Made by a program: the position numbers and the translations under genes. Shown here one piece after another: positions 57,037-64,000 of a DNA stretch of 64,000 bases. The stretch comes from Venturia oleaginea (taxonomy: Eukaryota > Ascomycota > Dothideomycetes > Venturiales > Venturiaceae). Location: assembly GCA_013176395.1 (NCBI GenBank), contig JABMLP010000009.1, forward strand, positions 1,426,001 to 1,490,000. The letters run 5' to 3'. How positions within the stretch are numbered: the stretch's first letter is position 1; each line of letters begins with the position of its first letter. The notes beneath the pieces are model-generated. The model was given only the letters and a program-made list of their open reading frames with translations. It did not search any database and was not told the DNA's origin.

Positions 57037-57663
57037 TTATGAATAATATTGAACACCTGCTCCTGAGGGGTCCCTTGGACCTAGGGCTTCGTTCTCTGAC
57101 AGGCCCATCGTGGCCCATTCCCGCGCCCGCTTTATCCCTTGTTCTTGGGTAGTTCGGATTGATTGGGGTGATCCATTGCTTCTATCGAATGGTAGCATGG
57201 CGCCAGAATTCTGCATTGGGCTCCAAAGCAGGTTTTCAAGGAGCATCTTCTCAAGGGGACTTAGACGTCGTCCAAAGGTAGATGCATGCCCAAATCTAGA
57301 GTTTTGCCCAAGGAGTGGTCGTCGTGGAGGCTGACCCAACGGGCTACTTCCAGTTTGTAGCCGTTGCCCAGACCCAGGCAGACCGAAGAGTCGTTGAAGA
57401 ACTGATGGCGGTGGAGGTCCGTTGCCGGGGTGGTTTGCTATTGAATTAAAGGGAGTTAATGTCCCCGTGCATCCCGCCGAGTTCAATCCCCCAGTCCAAG
57501 CCGGCTGCTTACCTAGCTGATTTGGCGGACATGTTTCTCCACTGAAGTTACTATTAATCTGATTCTTTCTCCAATCGAACAAGCTGTTGCTGGTGAGAGG
57601 ATGACCTTCATCACCAGGGTTAATGAGGACCAGTTCGTTATCAGGGCTGTAGAGGGAGTTCAC
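57037..57663 (-). CDS. Hypothetical ORF, 5' end unresolved
   Basis: 207 codons open, but the frame has no ATG at its 5' end (GTG at 57663). If real, it needs an upstream exon, which I could not place. The product is Pro/Gly/Ser-rich with a helical stretch LSPLEKMLLENLLWSP. The opposite strand at 57517-57706 is also coding-like, so one of the two is a shadow. Confidence 0.35.
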   Translation of the reverse strand: MNSLYSPDNELVLINPGDEGHPLTSNSLFDWRKNQINSNFSGETCPPNQLGKQPAWTGGLNSAGCTGTLTPFNSIANHPGNGPPPPSVLQRLFGLPGSGQRLQTGSSPLGQPPRRPLLGQNSRFGHASTFGRRLSPLEKMLLENLLWSPMQNSGAMLPFDRSNGSPQSIRTTQEQGIKRAREWATMGLSENEALGPRDPSGAGVQYYS

Positions 57664-58002
57664 AACGGGGTTGCTAATTTCTTCTCTGGTGCCGCGAAAT
57701 TATTCAGGTAAGGGCAGATTTTGCAGTCATTACCAGGATGGAAGACTGCTGTTACTATCATTGATGAGTATAGAGAAGGTAAGAACAGTATATTTTTTAT
57801 CCATATCTCAGACTGTCTAAACTTGATGTTCGAGGTAAGCTATAGTTTTAGACTCGGATTCACCTTGCCAATAGAGTATAAAGTCTGAGCAGTGACTCGA
57901 CGCCAGAACTACAACTTTGAATCTCGACTCAAAATGGACATTCGTTCGCTGATTTGTGTAATTGTCGCGCTGTATCAACTACTTACCACTGCTTTTGTCT
58001 CA
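57517..58002 (+). pseudogene. Plus-strand coding-like frame broken by two stops
   Basis: One frame reads VTINLILSPIEQAVAGERM and VIRAVEGVHNGVANFFSGAA, meets TAA at 57707, and continues in the same frame (LPGWKTAVTIIDEYREG). It meets TGA near 57889 and continues again through MDIRSLICVIVALYQLL to a TAA at about 58002. A splice reading of the first stop would need a 20-base intron, which is too short. No family recognised. May be a decayed gene antisense to the preceding ORF. Confidence 0.3.
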
Positions 58003-58611
58003 TAACTTCACAAGGCTGTCGTATCGACTTGGAAACACCACACCATTCTCGTAAACAGTTCATATCAAATCAAGAGGCTCATTTGACCACAAGGTCAGCA
58101 CCTTTAGGTGAAAATTCTGTCTGATACGTGAAGAAGATCAAGTTGATTCTCACTCCTCTTCGGTTCAAGACATCTTCACAAGGAGAAGTCAGACAGAATA
58201 CGACGTTCTCATTGTAATGGAAATTGAACATCGGTGGAGTCTGTCGAATGTGACCAGCAAACACATACCTGTAACCATTTCCCCTATAGTATAGTGACGA
58301 GAAAGAGTGCAATTTGTGGAGCAGATGTTCAATATCCTTATGGTATGTATTTTATCGCTTCCTATACAACCTCTCAATCTGGAAAGCAGTACTTAGTGTA
58401 TCTTTAGTGTACTCAAAATGGCCGTCTACCGAGTATCATTCACGATCATATTCCCTTGGGTAGTTCGCAGGCGGTATCTCCAAAAATTATTCCTCTTTCC
58501 ATGTTCAACGCAAATCTTATCTCAAAAGAACGGATATCACAGCCTCAGTAATATGACCAAATGTGACCGCCTAATACCCTCAAGTCTCATCTATTGCAGG
58601 CCTAGATTACT
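58003..58611. other. Intergenic with weak coding-like segments
   Basis: A minus frame near 58079-58235 (VVFCLTSPCEDVLNRRGVRI) and its plus complement (KIKLILTPLRFKTSSQGEV) both look protein-like. I cannot choose between them or build a gene. Confidence 0.25.
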
Positions 58612-59123
58612 TCAGAGCAGGAAAAAGCTCTCGGCCATATCCTTCGCAACAGTAACAATTGAAACAGCATCAGGTCCGCCTTCCAGATCGAGTCCCATAT
58701 ATGATACTCGGCCTTTGCACTTGGGACACTGTTCTCCGTATGGTTCCGTGACTGGAAAGCTGGGGGATAATGCGAGAAATCAAGAGAAATTGTAATTGGC
58801 CGGATTGGGTCAGGAACTGACGATTGAGAGCATCTTGGCGGTACTGAGCCTTGCGACGGAGGATTATTGGTGGGTTTGGTGAGCTGTTTATAGGAATTTT
58901 TGGAATGGTCCCCACTAGAAGCCTGAGGCCGATAAGGTCTGGAATGGATCTTCTCGAATTTGCTTGCCTGCAACCGAGGAGAATTTTGACGGGATTTTGA
59001 GCCGCAAACAGAGAGTTTGATGTGGTAATCGAGTGATGTCCTGTTGGCATAAACTTTTTGGCAGTATGGACTAGTTCTTGGGCTATCTTCTTGATCTTTC
59101 GGGGCAGACGGCAATTTTGACAT
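58612..59123 (-). CDS. Hypothetical protein with two zinc-binding-like Cys motifs, 149 aa
   Basis: Two exons, 59123-58822 and 58759-58612, with a 62-base GT..AG intron. The splice changes frame and yields a sensible second exon (TEPYGEQCPKCKGRVSYMGL). The first exon has a degenerate C2H2-like stretch (SPYCQKVYANRTSLDYHIKL, ending SVCG) and a basic, Ser/Pro-rich middle. The second exon's CPKC resembles half of a zinc ribbon. A helix follows (SIVTVAKDMAESFFLL). No family recognised. Unspliced, the gene would look like a longer frame with an unrelated tail. Confidence 0.6.
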
Positions 59124-60691
59124 GTTATTGAACGTGTTTTTGGTGTGAAGATGGTGTTGCTGGTCTTCTTGGGGTATGAGTTTGTTTAAAGAAGCTTTTC
59201 ATAAGAAGTCTACTGGTTTGGTACAAACTGTATGATACTGTCTTTCTGCACGGGAGAAATTCGTGATCGAAGGTACTCATCTCCTTTGTTAATGGATATG
59301 TGAGATCTTATTAGACCACTGCAATGCTCGCATCTGACACCATAAAATTCATGACTGATGAATAGGAGTGATAGATGGGTGCCTGCTCTTCCTCACTCGA
59401 GCACCAGACAATCAGTTTCAGCTTTCCATGCTCTTATATGACAGTGCACTTATCCGAGCCGTTCGCAGCTGTCGTGAAGATGATAGAGTTTACGCAAGTC
59501 GTGAGCGTCGTGACTTCAGTAATGGCTCCTATCTTGAGTAAGTAGTGCAAACTTTTGTGGGTGGGTTTCGAGTTACATGACTCGTGTTCCCAGCCACCTC
59601 ACTTCACGACGGCTGGCGACTGGCACAACTCCCTCTCATCCAAATCTAGCATCTAGCTAAGTTGTCGCATCTATGTATTCATTGAGACTCATGAGCTATC
59701 CTGTCATTCTCCGAAGAGGGACAACCGTCAGTCAACACAGTGAGGGGCCCGGCTAGACATGTACCGAAGTCAGTGAAGAGGACAAATGGATTAGCGGTGA
59801 GGAGTTCAAATCGATCAAGAGGCGGGACACAGCGGGTTGCGAAGAAGGAACGAACAAAAGGAGATATACCGGCACTGGTGGAGGAGGAACTGGTGGGCGG
59901 AGGATGGCCAGATGATGCATACATCGGTTGTACATGGTGAGGACCATCGCTGAAGCAATTCTAGGTACAGCACACAATATCCCGTTTTGAGCTGTAGATC
60001 AGAGTCATAGATCTAGCAGATCGATCATCGCTAATGCAAGTCACAGGTGGCATGTTTGACTATTCATTCCAAGTCGCAAGGCAGAGTCACATCTTCGAAC
60101 CCCCAAGAGAATCACGCCTTATATGCGGCGCGGTGAAAAGAAAGATGCCATGAATCTTAGCTCGACGAGAATAGTTGGCAATGTTTTTTGATTTGGGTGA
60201 TGGATAATTGGTCCAGTCAAGCCAGGAGATTTCATCCTAATCCAGAGATGAAACCGTCTTTTTTGAAAACACTCATCTCATACTCACGATTTAACCATCC
60301 CAAATGTTCTTGGCGGTGTTGTGCCCAGAAATTGTGCCGAATTCTTATCGGCAGATCACTCGGTGGTCCTTCCGCGAAAGGCTCGTGAAATAGATTGGCC
60401 CGGTCAGTGTACGGCTTAAATTTACCCGTCCGATCACTTAGGAGCCTACATATACCCTTTACCCCAGATTGATTCCCAGAGTGGATCCCAGTTCGTGTAC
60501 CCCACCCCTAAAATCGAGAAATGAACTGAGATAAGACCTCAAACGTATCTTAGGTTCATCCATTTCGCTGCCTCGCCAACTCAGATATACTTTTCTCTAT
60601 TCTCACTTCCCTTGAAACTAATCATCAATTCTTAGATCAACTCTTACATCAAAGATATTCTTAATGATATTTGCACCTTCACCAGATCAGT
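59124..60691. other. Intergenic; promoter side of GH115 gene
   Basis: 1.57 kb with no supported gene. Short frames at 59679-59977 on both strands overlap each other and lack domains. The last 200 bases are pyrimidine-rich on the plus strand, as expected for the leader of the glucuronidase gene. Confidence 0.45.
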
Positions 60692-63600
60692 ATGCGAGCT
60701 CAGCACTTGGCAACATGGCTTGTCGCTCTAATCACAACAACTCTCGCAATTGGACAACTTCCTACGGTGACATTCGAGGCAGTCGCTGGCGCCTTAGCTC
60801 TCGCCTCCAGGAACCAATCCGTTCAGATCATAATCGAGGAGGGAGATTGGATTGCAGTAACAAAGACGGCGAATGATCTTGCGCTCGACTTCGGGCGCGT
60901 TACGGGTCGTAATGGTACAGTACTGAAGGTTGGTGATACCGTTGAAACCAGAGGCGTCATCATTGTGGGTACCTTGGGAAGGTCGCCTATCATTGATCAA
61001 TTAGTCAAAAGTGGAAAAATCCAAACGAATGCCACCTTCGGCCAATGGGAGTCTTTCACTTCCTCTGTCATCGACTCTCCCATTCCCGGCGTGTCCAGAG
61101 CACTGGTGATCGTTGGTATGCCACATCATGAATTGGATATGCACTTGCAGTACTAACTAAGCTGAACAGGAAATGACAGACGAGGATCAGTGTATGGCCT
61201 CTATGATATCTCAGAGCAGATAGGAGTTTCTCCTTGGTACTGGTGGGCCGATGTGCCAGCCAAAGCGAAGGACTCGATTTATGCACTGCCTATTACCAAG
61301 GTTCAAGCCAGCCCTTCAGTCAAATATCGAGGTTTCTTCATCAACGACGAGGCTCCAGCACTCACAGGCTGGGCGAACGCCAAATTCAAGAACCAACAAA
61401 CAGGAGTCGCATTAGGAACTGAATTCTACAGCCACGTTTTTGAGTTACTGTTGAGATTGCGTGCCAACTATCTGTGGCCAGCAATGTGGGGAAACTCATT
61501 CAATGTCGATGATCCTGGGAACCAGAAGCTCGCGGATGAATATGGCATTGTTATGGGAACCTCACACACAGAGCCTATGATGCGATCGACTCGTGAACAG
61601 ACCGAAGTTGTTAATGGAACTTGGCAGTGGGATATTAACAATACATCCATGAAAGCCTTTATGTTAGACGGCGCTAAGCGGGCGAAGCCTTACGAGTCAC
61701 TTTATACCATTGGTATTAGAGGTAATCACGGATACGCCTATCTCTGGCGGCGACGCAATCAAGCAGCTTGAGGGCATCTTTACAGCCCAAAGAGAAATTT
61801 TGGACACCGTCTACGGGGACGCGAAGAAAGTTCCTCAGGTCTGGACGCTCTATACCGAAGTGCAAGGGTACTACGACAACGACGGGCTCAAAGTCCCCGA
61901 CGATGTCACTCTGCTCTGGGCGGACGACAACTTTGGCGATATGAGACGCCTGCCAATGCCTTCGGAATCGGCACGGTCCGGTGGAGCTGGGGTTTACTAC
62001 GTATGTTCAATTCGTCCCTTGAAGTCAGCATTTGCTCATTGTCATCTAGCATTTTGATTATGTCGGTAGTCCTCGAAATTACAAATGGATCAACACGGCT
62101 CAATTGCAGAAGACCTGGGAGCACATGACTATGGCATACAAACGAGACGCTAAAAACATATGGTTGGTCAACGTTGGAGACATCAAACCGCTGGTAAGGA
62201 GACTTGTAATTCTGTATTGAAGCATACTAACAAAACTAGGAACTGCCCACCAGCCATTTCTTCGACCTTGCTTATGACATCTCGTTGTATTCAAAACCAG
62301 ATAGTACATCCTGGTGGCTTCACCAGTGGACTTCTCGAGAATTTGGAACGGAGTATGCAAAGAACATTTCTGCTGCTCTGACGCGCTACATGAGTCTAGC
62401 TGGCAAGAAAAAATACGAGCTCGTTATGGCAAATACTTACAACATCATCAATTACGACGAAGGCGACAATATGCTAGCAGAGTGGCATAACTTGGCGAAA
62501 GGTGCCCGGGCAATTTACGACAAGCTTTCCGAGACAATGAAGCCCGCATTCTTTGAACTAGTCTTACATCCTATCCTTGCAGGTGGAAACCACTACGATG
62601 TTGTAATTAGCGCTGCGAAGAACAACCACTACGCATCTCAAGGTCGTAGCAGGGCGAACGTGGTCGCTGATTATGTCAGGAGCAAATGGGACTATGACCA
62701 GGAGTTGAAGACTCGATATCATCAGCTACTGGGTGGAAAGTGGGACCACATGATGGACCAGACTCACTTTTACGATAATTATTGGTGAGTCCCCTAGCGA
62801 GCATAGGAACAGTTCACTGATAACATGAAGGCAACAACCCATGACGGACCAGATGCCTCCTATTCGATACATACAGTCCCAAGCTAGTGCTCTGAGTGAA
62901 GATTTGGGCGTTGCAATTGAGGGCTCGAATGCCTCTCTCCCTGGCGACGATCGATGGCATCCGAATTCTGGAACCACTCTGACAATGATACCTGCTTCTC
63001 CTTATGGAAGGTCTCCTTGGATCGACATTTTCACACGAGGTATCAACAATTTTACTTTCACAATCACAACTGAACAGCCATGGGTGACAGTGACTCCAAA
63101 CACGGGAGCAATTGCTCCCGGCGGCACCACCGACGTCCGAGCCCAAGTGACAGTAGACTGGAAAAAGACACCGATCGATTCCGGCACCGTTCTCATTAAG
63201 ATCCAGTCCTCAACAGGCTATGGAACTCAAGGCTCAATGCCTCAACTCAGCCTCCCCTACACCAACTTCGTCCTACCGCCAACCTTTAAATCAGGCTTCG
63301 TCGAGTCCGATGCTACGATCTCAATGGAAGCAGAACACTATTCGCAAATTATCCCCGGTACAGATGCAAGCCAAGAATACATCGTTCTGCCCGACTACGG
63401 CAAAACGCTATCCGGCGTTACCCTAGCCGATGTCAAAGCGCCCCCTCTGGATACAACGACTGGACCAAGACTCGAATACAATTTTTACTCCTTCACCAAT
63501 ACGAATACGACCAATCAAACTGTTGTATCATTGGTTCTCAGTCCATCGCTTAATGCGATGCCAGGACGTCCTCTTAAGTATGCTGTTGCTGTTGATACAC

Positions 63601-63839
63601 AGGCTCCGCAGACCGTGCAATTTGTTGTTGATGTAAAAGGTGCCAGTGTGCCGAATGGGTGGTCCAAGGCTGTCAGTGATGCTTGTTGGACTTCGAACAC
63701 GAAGTGGACCGTGGGAGCTGGGGCTCATACGTTGAAGTTCTGGGCACTTGAGCCGGGTGTGGTGTTGCAGAAGGTTGTTATTGATTTAGGTGGGGTGCGG
63801 GATTCGTATCTTGGTCCGCCGGAAAGTTTTAGATTGTAA
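60692..63839 (+). pseudogene. Secreted GH115 xylan alpha-glucuronidase gene with an apparent one-base frameshift
   Basis: GH115 enzymes remove (4-O-methyl-)glucuronic acid from xylan in plant cell walls. Exons are 60692-61115, 61170-62000, 62050-62193, 62240-62784 and 62831-63839, with GT..AG introns of 44-54 bases. A signal peptide (MRAQHLATWLVALITTTLAIG) leads. The body shows GH115 signatures: GLYDISEQIGVSPWYWWADV, RGFFINDEAPALTGW, NYLWPAMWGNSFN, TLLWADDNFGDMRRLP, HFDYVGSPRNYKW and a C-terminal beta-rich domain (about 720-983). In exon 2 the frame must shift by one base between 61719 and 61729 (RGNH then DTPISGGDA). Dropping one G gives exactly 984 codons. No intron can explain it. The cause is a sequencing error or a real inactivating insertion; everything else is intact. 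Confidence 0.9.
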
Positions 63840-64000
63840 AGATGGAAGGGAATGTGGTGAGCGAGTTTATCGTGAGTATTCGCTTCAAAAACATGAAAAG
63901 GAAGGGCAGACGTTCAATTCATCATCTGCTAGGCTTTCTAAGCCATGGTATCATAAAATGACAAAAACAAAGCGCTCCCAAATTCCATATTTCCGCAGGG

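Overview
The window looks like nuclear DNA of a filamentous ascomycete, most likely a leotiomycete-type mould. That placement is an inference. Introns are short (about 50-135 bases) with GT..AG ends. The recognised families are typical of Pezizomycotina: BUD4/anillin, SGF73, VMS1, MRH4, flavohemoglobin, GH115 alpha-glucuronidase, a CFEM secreted protein, HET proteins, and fungal pogo and DIRS-type transposons. No rRNA, CRISPR or bacterial-type operon was seen.

Left part (1-25.5 kb). This is mostly housekeeping: a four-finger C2H2 regulator (993-2610, -), flavohemoglobin (7709-8968, -), Mediator MED22 (10970-11774, +), a small secreted CFEM protein (11985-12315, -), dihydrofolate reductase (13155-13871, +), an FAD monooxygenase (14501-15856, +), SAGA subunit SGF73 (20061-21592, +) and the ribosome-quality-control factor VMS1 (21924-23968, +). 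Among these sit a pogo-like transposon with 46-bp inverted ends (15947-17061), a PKC-like pseudokinase whose catalytic residues are lost (17172-18431), and a broken HET gene.

Middle part (25.7-45.2 kb). This is a transposon-rich island: an LTR-element relic, decayed gene fragments, a second pogo element with long inverted ends, a degenerate member of a repetitive fungal gene family, and a 5,274-bp tyrosine-recombinase retrotransposon (39912-45185). That last element has reverse transcriptase plus RNase H, a tyrosine recombinase, and split direct repeats of 237 and 117 bp. It lies inside a host protein-coding gene (38745-46426, +). Removing exactly 39912-45185 rejoins the host reading frame without a base lost or gained. 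Two intact genes lie within the island: a conserved 579-aa protein (28982-30835, -) and a 193-aa hypothetical protein (32016-32597, +).

Right part (46.6-64 kb). The mitochondrial helicase MRH4 (46599-48470, -) is followed by a 274-bp solo LTR with a clear 5-bp target duplication, then the large five-exon BUD4 gene (49414-54283, -) and three hypothetical genes. Last comes a secreted GH115 alpha-glucuronidase gene (60692-63839, +) whose second exon carries an apparent one-base frameshift.

The main biological story is the split-direct-repeat retrotransposon disrupting a gene. The other notable items are the pseudokinase, the unlisted small CFEM protein, and several genes broken by single nonsense or frameshift changes.
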